Below are positions 21,540 through 33,546 of a stretch of 64,000 nt of DNA, piece after piece. Position numbers and translations under genes: made by a program. The notes below the pieces were generated by a model, which worked only from the letters and a program-made list of their open reading frames with translations, was not told the origin of the DNA and did no database searches. The stretch comes from Monodelphis domestica (lineage: Eukaryota; Chordata; Mammalia; Didelphimorphia; Didelphidae). The DNA lies in assembly GCF_027887165.1 (NCBI RefSeq), contig NC_077227.1, forward strand, positions 536,646,293-536,710,292, in the 5' to 3' direction. The stretch's first letter is position 1. Each line of letters opens with the position of its first letter.

Positions 21540-22250
21540 TATTGCTCCAGTTCTAGTACAGGTCTTTGATACTATCCACCTGGACTACTATAACAGCCTT
21601 TCAACTTATCTTCCAGCCACCATTTTCTGACCCCTCCAAAATTCTATAAGTTAGTATTCTTTGTGTAGTTTTAGTTGTATCATTCCTTCCCTCAAAATCT
21701 ACTAATAATTGTTTTTTGTTTAAACCCTAAATGTTCAAGGCATCCAAGACTTGTACTGCCTAGGACCTCCCTTTCCAGCATTATCTTTTATTATTCCCCT
21801 CTGCACATTCTATATTCCAGCCACATTGGTCTGTTCCCCCGCACCCCGCCCCCCCACCCCCCGGACATGTACTATGTTTCCTTACCTCTGTGTCTTTCTG
21901 GGCTTTCTAGACCCAGAATATCTTTCCTTCTTCCTTTTATCCCCTGAATTGTTGCTTATCCTTTAAATGAGCCCGTCTCAAATTATACCTCCTCTAGGAA
22001 GCCACCTCTGATTCCCTCTTGATAGTAATGAACTTTGCCCATGGGCTTTCCATAACATCTCCCCTATCTCACCTATAATGCTCTGATTATGTAATATTTT
22101 GTGTTATAGTTACAGTGTTGTCCACCCTCCATGTAGAAGACTCCATGAGGGCAGGGGCTAAGTTTTGTCTAAATTTTCTGTTTCACAAGAATCTCAGAAC
22201 AGGAGAGGTCCTCCTTTGTGTCTAGTCCAACCTCTGTTTGAACAAGAATC
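21540..22250 (+). mobile_element. L2 LINE 3' end
   Basis: TGGACTACTATAACAGCC, GTTCAAGGCATCCAAGACTT, TCTATATTCCAGCCACATTG, CTAGGAAGCCACCTCTGATT and CCATGAGGGCAGGGGC follow canonical L2 order. A C-rich patch sits at 21838-21865. Confidence 0.85.
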
Positions 22251-22261
22251 CCACAGCTGGG

Positions 22262-22500
22262 AGGTATAGGGGATAGAGTCCAAGATCTAGAGTCAAGAAT
22301 TTAAATTCTACCTCATCTACTTACTAGCTATGTGACCATAGGCAGAACATTTGACCTCTCTCTGCCTCAGTTTTTTCATCTGTAAAACAAGGACAATATT
22401 GATATCTATCTCCCAGGGTCATTGTGAAGATCCAATGAGATTAAGATTTGTAAAACACTTTAAGAAAATTAAAGTTCTATGTAAATGCTATTATTACCAT
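22262..22500 (+). mobile_element. MIR-like SINE, full length
   Basis: CATCTACTTACTAGCTATGT, CTGCCTCAGTTTTTTCATCT and GATTTGTAAAACACTTTAAG. Confidence 0.75.
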
Positions 22501-22554
22501 TGTTATTATTATTATTCATTACCTAAAACTGTGCCAACAGAATGTAAGCTCTGG

Positions 22555-22870
22555 CAGAATTAGGAAAGGGGACAATGGAGGGGATGGTGTTTGAGTCAGA
22601 TCTTAAAGAACAGGCAGGATTTCAAATGTGAAGGTGATGAGGAGGAGGAGGTATTGTGGGGAGGCCATTCTATATAGAGGGAATGGTATAATTAAAGTAG
22701 AGCTAGGAAAAGACAGTGTCCATCCAGGGAACACAAAGTCTAGTTTGGTTAGTATAGAGTATGTGAAAGGAAGCCAAAGAAAGTCAAGAAAGTCAGGTCA
22801 AAGACAGAGGGTTCAAGTCAGATTGTGGTGGGCTTTGAATGCCAAGTTATGATTTTATTGTTCCATCCTC
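22555..22870 (+). mobile_element. Ancient dispersed repeat, family unresolved (type R)
   Basis: GGGAGGCCATTCTATATAGA, GTCTAGTTTGGTTAGTATAG and GTGGGCTTTGAATGCCAAGT belong to a mammal-wide repeat that I recognise but cannot name. Related pieces are at 34930-36320 and 54275-55170. Confidence 0.5.
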
Positions 22871-23600
22871 AAGTCATAGCTTCATATACAGAAAGACTAA
22901 GACAGAGATAAATATTTACAAACACAGGCATAGTGTACATAGGGGAGAATCTCTGATTCCTGTTTCAATACAGTACAATATACACAAAAATGTAATATAA
23001 ACATCTAGTTTGAGCAATTTTGGCCAAGTACGCCACTAATGTGATCAGGCAAACCAGGGGGATCTAAGTTAATTAGATAAGAATCAACTATACTTTCATC
23101 AGGGCTTCAAATACCCTTTACATATTAAAACCCAGTAACCCAAAAGCCAGTCCCAAACAAGCAGATGGACAAAGAACTTGCCAATCTCTTACATTCTTGT
23201 TTTTTTCTGGTCAATCCATTTATTTCTCCTTCATCCAGCCCCTATCAATCTTCATCCAGCTGCATGGCAAATTTTGGACAAAAATAACACTAGCTGCTGC
23301 TCATTAATGACATACAACAGGCTGAGCCCAAGAGATGGTGTGCTACCATTAGCTGTTTCTGTGAAGGAGGCAACCACCAACACTTCAGCCTTTGGGTTAC
23401 TCTTGCTCCATCAGTTGTTCAGTTTTTACTCTCTGTCCCAGCTTTGCTATTTAAACAAACACGGTTTCCTAGTTTGGGGCAATTTAGACTCAATGCTCCC
23501 AGCATCCCCTGGGATGCCAGCTGTCTAACTGGTTCTGCTTATCACATTCTGGTGTGAGTAGGAAAAAAATGGGCCTGGAAAATAAAAGGCTGGAGTGCTA
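22871..23600. other. Single-copy intron block
   Basis: About 700 bp without recognised repeats or exons. Moderately interesting as putative conserved sequence around 23280-23400. Confidence 0.35.
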
Positions 23601-23750
23601 GTCTCCAACGTGGAAAACCTTTCCAGTAGGAAGATCTTGGGTAAATCACTTCCTTATTCTGGCCCTCAGTTTTCTTACCTACAAAAAGAGGTATTTGGAA
23701 TAGATAATCTCTAATGTACCTTGTGATTCCAACATTTAAGAATCTATTCT
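23600..23750 (+). mobile_element. MIR fragment
   Basis: TCTTGGGTAAATCACTTCC, CCTCAGTTTTCTTACCTAC and GAATAGATAATCTCTAATG. Confidence 0.55.
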
Positions 23751-23909
23751 AAAACCTGAGGATTCAGGCAATATCCACTGAGACTTATATGAGTGGGGGA
23801 TCTTTTTATTCAAAACATTTAAGAACATTCAAATGATGTGCCCATTGGGTAGGAAAGAATTAAGAAGAACCCAATATTGGATAATTATGGTATCTCTACT
23901 TTTGATGTC

Positions 23910-24554
<645 letters not shown>

Positions 24555-24562
24555 TTGATGTC

Positions 24563-25095
24563 TCATTGTGGGGTGAAAAGCATCCTGAGATCTGAAGGCT
24601 ATGCCAATAGAGTATAGCTTTTGGCAAATCTTATGGAACAAAGAAGGTTTTGGGTATCAGTTGCAAGATAGGCTGTTTGTTATCCCATTAAATTCATAGA
24701 GGCTCATTACTAAGTTTTCTGTAGGGTGATGAATTTTTCAACAACTTTTGAAAAACAGTTACTAAATTTTAGAGGGGCTGAGAACTGTTTTGGTAGAAGA
24801 AGCACCAAGAAAATAATAAAACATTTAAGTGATTAAGTATAAAGATTGTGCTAAATAAGTCAAACTTTTCAGAATACTACAAAGGCTCATTAGAATCTAA
24901 GACAGTGAGAAAGATTTGTCTATCCATTTGCATAGGAAAAACAAAGTGGACAAATAAGCTATTATTGTTTAGATCATAATATGTATGTCTCTGGGAAGTC
25001 CATCAAGTAAGCTCACCAATATGTGTATCCTGTACAAGAATTACAGATGCATTCCACCCACTCTCCTTTACAAAAGAAAAGATTTTTGTCATTTT
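24563..25095. other. Single-copy intron block
   Basis: AT-rich, with no repeat or exon recognised. Confidence 0.4.
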
Positions 25096-25099
25096 TTGC

Positions 25100-25245
25100 C
25101 TTTTTAAACTCTTACCTCTGTCTTAGTATCAATTTTAAGACAAGAGTGGCAAAGGCTAGGCAGAGTTAAGTAACTTATATAACAGGGTCACACAGCTAGG
25201 AAGTGTCTGAATTCATATTTGAATCCAGGATCTCCCATCCTTTCT
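25100..25245 (-). mobile_element. CORE-SINE, head truncated
   Basis: AAACTCTTACCTCTGTCTTA, then AGGGTCACACAGCTAGGAAG and CCAGGATCTCCCATCC. Confidence 0.8.
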
Positions 25246-25445
25246 AGACCTTTCTGAAGCATTTAAAACTATTGAATATTCCCTCCTCCCTGGGTTTTCA
25301 TCTCACTGCTTTCTCCTGGTTCTCCCCTGGTCTAACTTCTCCATTTTAGAGTCCTTTATTGTATCATCCTCCAAGCTCTGCCCCCTAGGGCTAGATTTTC
25401 CCCAAGGCTCTGTCTTGAGCCCTCTTCACTGTAAACTCCTTTGCT
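25246..25445 (+). mobile_element. L2 coding-region fragment
   Basis: TAGACCTTTCTGAAGCATTT, CTTTCTCCTGGTTCTCC and CCCAAGGCTCTGTCTTGAGC match the L2 reverse transcriptase stretch; degenerate. It is followed by short ATT/GTT repeats at 25446-25475. Confidence 0.75.
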
Positions 25446-25475
25446 AGCTATTATTATTATTGTTGTTGTTGTTAT

Positions 25476-26005
25476 CAATGACAATGAAAATCATAATCAT
25501 AATCAACTACATTGACTCTGACACTTTCTAAACTGTAAAACAGAAATGTGCTATTACTCTGAAAACTTAAAAGCCTCTATCAGTATTCCACATTTTAGGA
25601 CCTAACTCATAGTATCACTCTGGTTGTACTCCCTACCTCACAGAACTGCTGTTTTTGTTTTGTTTGTTTTGTTTTGTTTTTAAGAAACCTTAAAACTGTA
25701 GAGACCTGTCAGTTCTTCAACTTTGAAAGGCTCAATAATTTTAACAAATGCAATGCCCAAACATGATTCTAAAGCCTTCTGATGAAACATGCTACCAACA
25801 TCCTGCCAGAGAGGTGATAGACTCAAGGTGAAGCAAAAGACATACATTTTTGGATACAGCCAGTTTGGGAATTTGTTTTGCTGGACTATGAACATTTGTT
25901 AAAAAAAGGCTTTGCTTTTGTTTTTTCCAACATAAGAGGAATAGGCAAGAAAGAAAATAAATACATGTTAACTTAAAAAAAAAGTTAATTTAAAAAATGC
26001 CAGTT
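25476..26005. other. Intron sequence, unclassified
   Basis: A weak MIR-like stretch lies near 25530-25640. The rest is not recognised. Confidence 0.35.
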
Positions 26006-26009
26006 CTTG

Positions 26010-26340
26010 GTGACAATCTCTTTGAGCTTAAGTTTTCTCATGGGCAAAAACGGGGATTAAAAGGATCTGGCCCAGGGCAGCTAGGTAGTCCCAGGATGTC
26101 CTGGGATCAAATCTGGCCTCAAGACACTTCCTACCTGTGTAAGCCAGGCCAAGTCACTTAATCCTCATTGCCTAGCCCATACCACTCTTCTGCCTGGTAA
26201 CTGATATATCATATCGACTCTAAGATCAAAGATAAAAGTGTTTTAAAAAAATCTGCCCCACCTACCTCACAGGGCTGTTATGAGGGAAGGTGTTCTGTAA
26301 CTTCTAAGGAGTACTACAGAAACAGAACCAATTTTCTTTC
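26010..26340 (+). mobile_element. MIR 3' half split by a SINE
   Basis: Left part TTCTCATGGGCAAAAACGGG. Right part from 26253, ACCTCACAGGGCTGTTATGA. ATCTGGCCC/ATCTGCCCC flank the insertion. Confidence 0.6.
26076..26252 (+). mobile_element. CORE-SINE inserted in MIR
   Basis: GGGCAGCTAGGTAGTCCC, GGGATCAAATCTGGCC and CATTGCCTAGCCCATACCAC. Part of the tRNA-like head is deleted. Confidence 0.8.
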
Positions 26341-26930
26341 ATTTATAAAGACCTCTTGGGAGAGTTTGAGTCTGTAGGCTAGAGCAGAAATCTCCACTAT
26401 ATAGTCTAAGCCTGTGTTAAACATCCCTGTGAGGGGCCCTACCCAGAATTCCAAGCTTTTTCACCATTGGAGCACCATTTGTGAGACTTGCCCAGTGCTA
26501 AGAGCTTAGTTGTTCTTTTTATGATGCACTCATCCTGCTGGAAACCAAATCACTGCCCTGAATGCACAGATCAATTCACCTTCAAAATGCACTTGTCAGG
26601 TTTCTTTTCTTACCCAGCATGTTAAGAAGCCAGGGCTAGGCAGCTTCCTTTTCCCTCAAACAAGATGTGTTTACAGAGAGAAAGGTACCAGGTTATTTGG
26701 AGTGCAAAGTAAGGTGCACAACTCCCGGAAAATAATAGGTTGAGTGGATTTTGTTCTACCTAGAGAGATTAATGTTCTTCTATCTACTTCCCAATCGTGC
26801 TCCAGGTTGAAGAAATCATAAGATTATAGACATAAAGCATTTAGAGTCAGGCTCTCAAAGTGCCTTTGCATTCTATTTTCACAGTTGACTTTCCATCACT
26901 TGGCTAATGAGAAGAAGCAGGAGGTACACA
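26341..26930. other. Single-copy intron block
   Basis: No recognised repeat or exon over about 590 bp. Confidence 0.4.
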
Positions 26931-26934
26931 AAAT

Positions 26935-27283
26935 TACTGAATCAAAGTATTTTACAGCTGGAAGGAACTCTAGATCTCAGCTAATAAAATCCTTTTATTT
27001 TACAGGGGCAGGGCAGCCAGGGGAGGGAAGCATTAGGGATCAGGGATGTAAATCACTTGCCCAAGACCACATAGTTTGCTAGACCTCTACCAACATGGTA
27101 TCATGGAAAGAATGCTAAATATGAAACCAGAGGATCCAGGTTTAAATCCTGTCTCTGCCACTTACTACCTATGTGACCTTGTTGGCAAGTAATTTCTCTC
27201 TGGTCCTTATGCTTTCTATTTTATAGAATAAGGGAGTTGGACTAGATAGTCTTTAGGGTCCCTTCTAGTTCTAAATTCTATGA
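26935..27283. mobile_element. MIR pair in opposite orientations
   Basis: 26935-27085 is reverse (TTTTACAGCTGGAAGGAAC, AATCACTTGCCCAAGACCAC). 27095-27283 is forward (GGTATCATGGAAAGAATGC, TCTGCCACTTACTACCTATG, TTGGACTAGATAGTC). Confidence 0.65.
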
Positions 27284-27495
27284 TTGGGGCAGCTGGACAG
27301 CTCAGTGGATTGAGAGCCTGGCCTATAGACAGAGGTTCTGGGTTCAAATCTAGTCTCAGACATTTCCTAGCTATGTGGCCCTAGTCAAGTCACTTAACCC
27401 CCATTGCCTAGTCCATACCACTCTACTGCCTTAGAACCAATACATAGTAGTGATTCTAAGAGAGAAGGCAAGGGTTTACAAAATAAAAAAATTTT
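27284..27495 (+). mobile_element. Mar1-like CORE-SINE, full length
   Basis: Complete from GGGGCAGCTGGACAGCTCAG to GATTCTAAGAGAGAAGGCAA. TCTATGAT lies on both sides, a likely 8-bp target-site duplication. Confidence 0.88.
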
Positions 27496-27534
27496 AAAAG
27501 TCTATGATCCTACCAAACTATTATTATCAATACA

Positions 27535-27830
27535 AGATTCCAAGAAGGAACTGTTGGAGTCTTATTACAGATCAGAGCACACCATACTTCTCTTTATTTC
27601 CTTCATGAGTTTTGTGTTGTGTATGGGATGTGTGTCTTCACCTACGACATGGGGAATATGGAAATATGTACTGTGTTACAGCACTGGAATAATCTATAAT
27701 AGACTATTTTATCTCCTCAGGGAGGGAGGGGAGGAAGAGAAGGAGAGAATCTGAATCTTGAAATGTCAGAAAATAATTGTCACAAATTGCTTCTACATGG
27801 AATTGAAAAAATAAAATTAAAAAAAAAAGG
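27535..27830 (+). mobile_element. L1 3' UTR end
   Basis: GGAACTGTTGGAGTCTTATT, ACAGATCAGAGCACACCATA, a purine-rich tract near 27718-27750 and an A-rich end (GAAAAAATAAAATTAAAAAA). Confidence 0.75.
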
Positions 27831-28202
27831 GGGGGAAATCTCTGATCCTATGGCTTCAAAATCTAATGTTCTTACCCATATACAGAACTGCCTCTCAAGG
27901 AACAGATAAAAAGAACTCATCTACTTGTCTGAACAGTCACATGCATGTTTTCAACTGCTCACATACTCATTTGTTTTTAGCTCTGGTCCCAAGCTAGGTG
28001 GAGAGAAGGCAATGGGGCCAGGAAGGAAGAGTGCCTCAGACTGGAAGGCTAAACAATTAAAACCTTACTCCTTCACTGAGAATGCCTTTGTCTGTACAGC
28101 TATTCCAAGGGTGGTTATAGCTAGTCTATTATTTTATGATGGCTCTTTAAAAAATATTTAAAATATCTGATTTTAGGTTCTGTTCCTGAACATCTTCTCC
28201 CA
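27831..28202. other. Intron sequence without recognised features
   Basis: No repeat or exon recognised. Confidence 0.35.
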
Positions 28203-28300
28203 GAGCATAAAAGATTGTGGTCTAGTGAAAAGAGCACTGAATCTAGAATCAGATGCTCCAGGTTTGAATTCAACTTCTACAAGTACCTGTGACTATAGGC
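28203..28300 (+). mobile_element. MIR 5' part
   Basis: GTGGTCTAGTGAAAAGAGCA, then GGTTTGAATTCAAC and CCTGTGACTATAGGC. Confidence 0.55.
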
Positions 28301-29275
28301 AACCCATTGCTCTTCTCAATCCTGATTCTGCTTCATCCTTATGCGATCTTAAAAAGTCCATCAACTTCTGGATACCTTCTCCTCTTAGGACTTTGTGACA
28401 CTGTACTCTTTTGGGTCTGTCTTCTCATATGTCTCCAACCCTCTTCATCTAAGTCACACCTACCATTACTAGGTGTTTCCCAAGGCCCAGCCTTGGGTCT
28501 TCTTCTCTTCTTCTCCATACTATTTTGCTTGGTGATTTCATCAACTCCCAGGGGTTCAATTATCTTCTCATGATTCCCAAGTCTACATATCTAGCTCTAA
28601 GCTCTCTCCTGAGTTCCAGTCTCACATACAACTAATTTTCTCTTAGACATCTCTAAATGGATATCCCACAGATATCTCAAAGAGAACTCATTGTCTTCTA
28701 AACTCTTCTCTCTCCCTAGTTTACTTATTATTGTTGAGGAGACCACACCTCCTAGGCTTGAAACTGAAGTATCCTAATCCATTCCTCATTCGAACTTGCT
28801 ATATATAATCGATCTACTGCCAATTCTTGTCTACTTTTTTGCTACTTGTACAACATCTCTCCTATGTGTCCCTTTCTTTTTACTCATCCTGATATAAGCC
28901 CTCATCTGTTCACACATAGAATATGGCAAAAGCCTATCATTTGGCCTTTTTGACTCAACTGACAATGTGAATTTCCTAAAGTACAGGTCTGACCATTTCA
29001 TTGTTCTACTTGATAAACTGCTATTGTTTGGTTTTCAGCATGCCTGATTCTTACTACCCCCATTTGTTTTTGTTTTTTTACAAAGATGCTAGAGTGGTTG
29101 GCCATTTCCCTCTCCTGCTCATTTTACAGATGGGAAAAGTGAGGCCAAGATGGCTAAGTGACTTACCTAAAGTTTGAACTCATGAAGATGAGTCTTTCTG
29201 ACTCCAAACCCTCCACTCTATTGACTGTGCTACTTGGCAGACCTGATAAACTCCAGTGGCTCCACATTACATCTA
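28300..29275 (+). mobile_element. L2 LINE, coding and 3' region, interrupted
   Basis: CCCAAGGCCCAGCCTTGGGT, CTCCCAGGGGTTCAATTATC, CCTGAGTTCCAGTCTCACAT, GGTCTGACCATTTCATTG and CCAGTGGCTCCACATTACAT follow L2 order with stops and indels. A SINE interrupts at about 29040-29243, and an LTR element lies beyond. Confidence 0.8.
29040..29243 (-). mobile_element. CORE-SINE, long subfamily, inside L2
   Basis: GCTAGAGTGGTTGGCCATTT, CATTTTACAGATGGGAAAAG and TGAAGATGAGTCTTTCTGAC. GATAAACT occurs on both sides in the L2, a likely target duplication. Confidence 0.75.
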
Positions 29276-29279
29276 TTGT

Positions 29280-30359
29280 ATATGTTTTTGTATAATAATT
29301 TTCTTGCAAAGTTTTTTTTTTCATAGTATTTTAAGATGATTTTGAATCATTATCTTTAGGTAGGCTTTTTTGTTTCTATATTAGTATAGTTAAAAGTGTG
29401 TTATTTTTGTAATTGGAAATGTATGTAATTGGAATATCTGTAACTGTAATATGTGACTTCCTTTTTGCAAGATTTTTTCTTATTTTCTTTCATTTTTCTT
29501 TCTTTAACTCTGTCTCTAAAAATTAGAAATGTAGACTAAGTTTAGGTTAAAAGATCTATTTGAGGAGCAAAATATTTTCACCCAAATTTATTTCAGGGGG
29601 GAATGTTAGGATAAGAATTTAATGAACTAATTAATTAACCTAGTTAGAAGTAAGGATTTAGACTAGAGAAAGAGTTTTGAATTTTACTTTGACTCCTTTA
29701 AGCAGGGAAGAGCAGAATTGTCTGTGGGTCACTTAAAAGGAAGACAGGCATTGTAGGAAGGCAGTTAGAGAACTGTGCCACTCTCTTGAACTGACTGTCT
29801 TAAGAGGTGGCTGGTGACTTTTCTCTGAAGACTATCTGTTAGCAGTTTCTGTTAAAAGTAGCTTTTGTGAGTTGGAAGAACATCTGCAAACATTTGTTTG
29901 GGTTTGAGAGCTTTCTCCCAGAGAGAGAAAAAATCTCCAGTAGAGGGCTCTGTTTGCTCTCACTGAAACAGCGGGAGTCAGAGAAGCAATTTATTTCTAA
30001 CTGTCACATATAGACAGTTAGTTGAGACAACTTGTGATTTTTATAAACAATTTAAGGAGGCTCTAATACTATTGAATATTAGAATAAGTTTAGACAGATA
30101 GAATGGGTTTTAGGTAGATAGTTGAGTATGGATTTAAGGAGGTTCACTCCAGTGAACAAGAAACCTTCCCTTGTGGGACAGAGGGGTTTTGGGTTATATT
30201 TAGAAATCTTAGAATTAGTATAAGTTTTCCGCCTTTATTTCTACCTTCTTTATCTTGTCCCTGCCTCTCCTGATAGTGAATAATAAATAACATTGGATTA
30301 AGCTGCATCTAGCAAATTTATCAACCGCCTTCAACCAGAGCTCCCCGACAGTGTTAACA
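29280..30359 (+). mobile_element. Endogenous retrovirus remnant: 3' internal end plus LTR
   Basis: A polypurine tract AGGGGGGAA (29595-29603) directly precedes TGTTAGG, the start of a 756-bp LTR (29604-30359) ending TTAACA. The ends TGTTA/TAACA are inverted. AATAAA lies at 30282-30287. About 300 bp of AT-rich internal sequence precede it. No gag, pol or env frame and no 5' LTR are seen, so it is a decayed remnant without coding capacity. Class not determined. Confidence 0.7.
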
Positions 30360-30379
30360 TCCATCAATATCAACTGGCC

Positions 30380-30860
30380 ATCAAAATCAATATCTCAATA
30401 AGATCAAATTTATACTTAACACATCCAAGAACAAACATAAAATACTCTGACTTTTAAAGACCTCCACAATGGACTTCTTCCTACATTTGCTATCTTTTTA
30501 TTCTTTACTCCCTTCTTTGTATTCTCTGATCCTGTGACTTTGACCTTTCTTTTTGAACAGGATGCTCCATTTCCCTATTTCATACCTTCTTACTGGCTGT
30601 CACCCATGCTTGGAAGACTTTCCTTCCAGATTCCTTCAATACTCAGCAAAATTCAGCTTCTGCAAGGAGAACTTTCCAAGTGCCCCAAACTCCCACTTAT
30701 GCTAGTGCTTTCCCTCTAAGAGTACCTTCTCATTACATTGTATCTTCTTTAAATATTTTTTTCCTCCTGCATATTGCCTCCATTAGAACAACCTGTTTTA
30801 GTCTTTGTACTCCCAATGCTTGGTATAGTAAGTCTTTAATAAATGCTGGTTGAATAACTC
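30380..30860 (+). mobile_element. L2 LINE 3' end
   Basis: ATAAAATACTCTGACTTTTA, CTTTTTGAACAGGATGCTCC, CACCCATGCTTGGAAGAC and GCTTGGTATAGTAAGTC. Probably the continuation of the L2 split by the LTR element. Confidence 0.75.
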
Positions 30861-30864
30861 AGAT

Positions 30865-31030
30865 TCCATTTCCAAATGAATGAATGAATGAAACATTTAT
30901 CATGTGCAAGGCACTGTGATAAGTCCTGGTAAAACAAATAAAAATTTAAGACAGTCCCTGCCCTCTAGGAGTTCATGTTCTAATGAAGAGAGAACATGTA
31001 TGGAAGGTATTAGGTGCATGTAAAATAGAA
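30865..31030 (+). mobile_element. Ancient dispersed repeat fragment (type R)
   Basis: AATGAATGAATGAATG, CATGTGCAAGGCACTGTGAT and CCCTGCCCTCTAGGAGTTCA. Confidence 0.5.
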
Positions 31031-31259
31031 AAGGTTCCATGGCTCTAAGGGTGCAGTGGCAAAGCAGATGGCAATGCCACTTTTTTACTATCACTTCCAC
31101 TGTTATAATTCTATCAGTTTCTCATCTTGAACTATTTGACAGTGCTAAGGGTTTTCTTTTCTGGGTCATCAGTAGCTTTGGCTACAGCACCCACAGAAGC
31201 AGTTGCCAGGCAGCATCTCCATGGAAGTTGCTTCCCTAGACAATGGTTATGGAGGCTGG

Positions 31260-31930
31260 GTTAGAGTTAGTGTCACTGCTAAGGCTTTTCAGGTTCAGGG
31301 TCCTTTTCCTGGGCTACATTCAATCAGGTCTGAAGGGAGGGGTGGGCTGAAGTAGTGGTCATAGTTTGACTTGTCTGGCAAATGCCATGTTTTGCTTCTC
31401 TCTTAGGGAGCCTTGATATTTCAGCTAGAGTGGTTTGTCTGCCCCATAGTGGCATTTTGTTGGCAGCTGGTAGAGATAGTTGGCCTCTTCTCCCCAGAAG
31501 TTACTTTCTTTATTGATGACTATGGGGGCTGAGCTGGAAACAAACTAAATGGGTGGGTGATCCTGCCCCTCCTTCTAGGGCTCTTAAGACTTATGGGCTT
31601 TTCATAGCCCCTGGTCAATAGTTGTTGCTGGTGGTGAAGAAGGTGGGCCCCTTCTCTGCAGTAATTGTCCCCTCAGTGATAGCTGTGGGGTTGGGGGAGG
31701 TTTTAAGCATGGTTGGTGGTTTGGGTGAATGGGGCACTGCTATTTCCTTAGCTCTTGGGTTCAGGGTTATAGGCTATAACCATTGGAGTCTGAGGGGAGG
31801 TAGTTATAGTTTGAACTGCTGGTTATATGCTGCCTCCTGTCTATCTCTCAAAGTTCCTTCCTGTTTTAACTAAGCTGACTTTTCTGGTCTAAGGGCTCTG
31901 GTCTAGGTTCTAGGTTGTGTGAAGTAAAAT
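31260..31930. repeat. Degenerate tandem duplication, period about 466 bp
   Basis: GGTTCAGGG...GTCTGAGGGGAGG...GTCATAGTTTGA-type blocks recur in the same order starting near 31292 and 31758. The block around CTCTTCTCCCCAGAAGTTAC also resembles CCTTCTCTGCAGTAATTGTC. Divergence is high and boundaries are approximate. No transposon family recognised. Confidence 0.5.
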
Positions 31931-32440
31931 ACCTCTATCTCATGAAACAGAGGGTATAACTGAGTAACGTGTCATAAATTGGCATCTTCTGGCATCCCCT
32001 GGTATCAGTGGCAGCATGAATGACAATGTGGCATCATGGTGGGCATCCCTAGCAAATGTGAGAGAGCTAGTGGAAAGCTGCCATGGTACGGCAGACGACA
32101 TGATGTTTGAAAGTCAGTGGCCAAGAAGAGGATCCTTAAATCCAGGCAAGAAGCTCTCTCATGCTCTTGTAGCTTCCATACCTACGCTGACACAGGTGTG
32201 GGATTTTGGGCTCTCTGAACTATCCAGGCACCAGCTTATTTTGGCCCTTGATCTATGGTGAACCTTACTGCCTCAGCAGGCCTGAGTCATCCAGATGAAG
32301 AATCAGTTATAGTTAGGCTGAAATATCTCTCCTTTGTATCACTTTCTCTCTATTTTTTTATTATTAAATGCTTATAAATTTGATGCTGAGCCTCCAGGCC
32401 AATTTTTATTTATTACATGGTAAAATGAGTGGGTCTAGTT
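31931..32440. other. Single-copy intron block
   Basis: No repeat or exon recognised. Short GGCATC repeats occur near 31980-32050. Confidence 0.35.
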
Positions 32441-32444
32441 AGGG

Positions 32445-32612
32445 ATCCTTAACCTTTATTTGTGTCATGAATCCCTTTGACAGACAGGTGAATCCTATGA
32501 ACAACTCAGAAAAAATGTTTTTAAATGCATAAAATAAAATACACAGAATTATGAAGGAAAACAATTATATTGAAATACAGTTAAAAAAAGTTCACAGACC
32601 CTAGATTAGTAA
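32445..32612 (+). mobile_element. hAT-like transposon (family A)
   Basis: GGATCCTTAACCTTTATTTG at left, GTTCACAGACCCTAGATTAG at right, interior ATGCATAAAATAAAATACAC. Confidence 0.6.
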
Positions 32613-32879
32613 ACTGGACTAGTTAATCTCTTGGAGACCTTCTAGTTTAAGATCTCATCACTATTATATAAAGTCCATCACAAAGAGTGGAAACAAAAAC
32701 ATCATGAGCTCAATCAAATGAAAAATAGAGGTCATATAATGTAACAGTATAGTATTCTCATGGCTTCTATAAGCTTTTAAAAAAGCTTTTAGTGTCAATC
32801 TTGTATGCCCTGCTTCATCCCTGAACTTTCTAAATGATATAATTTCTCTCACTTTGGAAGCTCTAACATGCCCCATGTA
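32613..32879. other. Intron sequence without recognised features
   Basis: Nothing recognised. Confidence 0.35.
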
Positions 32880-33065
32880 TACTCTTTAATATGGCTTTCA
32901 TATCATGCCTTGAATTAGAGCTGTACTTCCTGAGGGCAGGGATTGTGTCATATTCATCAATGCATTCCCCATAATGCTCAGGGCCTGGTAAACCTGCTTT
33001 AATTTTTTAAATTTTAATTTAAATTTAAATTTTTATTTAAATTTAAATTTTAAAAATTTAAGTTT
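32880..33065 (+). mobile_element. L2 3' terminus followed by AT-rich inverted repeat
   Basis: ACTTCCTGAGGGCAGGGATT and CTCAGGGCCTGGTAAAC mark the L2 end. 33000-33062 is an imperfect palindrome of TTTAAATTTAAAT units. Confidence 0.6.
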
Positions 33066-33189
33066 CAAGATGAGTCAACTGTGGAATATGAAAGCTGAGA
33101 AAGTGAACAGACCCCAGTATGTTGCATTAATAGAAGTCTAGGGTATATTTGATTCTTTCCATCATCTTGTGACCTGGATGGACCATTAA

Positions 33190-33412
33190 ATCCTAGAAGA
33201 GTGATGGCCAACCTTTTAGAGATGGAGTGCCCAAATTGTAACCATCATACCTTATGTGAGCCCCCTGCTTTATCTGAGACAGATGACAAAGGAAGCGTTC
33301 CAATTGGGCTGCTCAGCAGAGGGGTGGGTGATGAGAGAAATATCCTCAGGCCCACATGGAAGTGGGGGGAGGGAGGGGGGCAGCCTCCTCTAGCACATGA
33401 GCCATAGGTTTC
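33190..33412 (+). mobile_element. hAT-like transposon (family B)
   Basis: The left end GTGATGGCCAACCTTTTAGA and right end AGCCATAGGTTTCCC are inverted relatives. The interior has GAGCCCCCTGC and GGGCTGCTCAGCAGAGG. The copy at 35675-35905 is its reverse complement. Confidence 0.6.
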
Positions 33413-33546
33413 CCAATATGGTTCTAGAGTACTGTATTTAGTTCTCGGTCATACTTTAGGATGAATTTTGACAAGTCAGAGCATGACCAGAAAAGAATGA
33501 CTTTGAAACTATGTCCTACAAAGAGCCATTGAAGAAAATAGGATAT

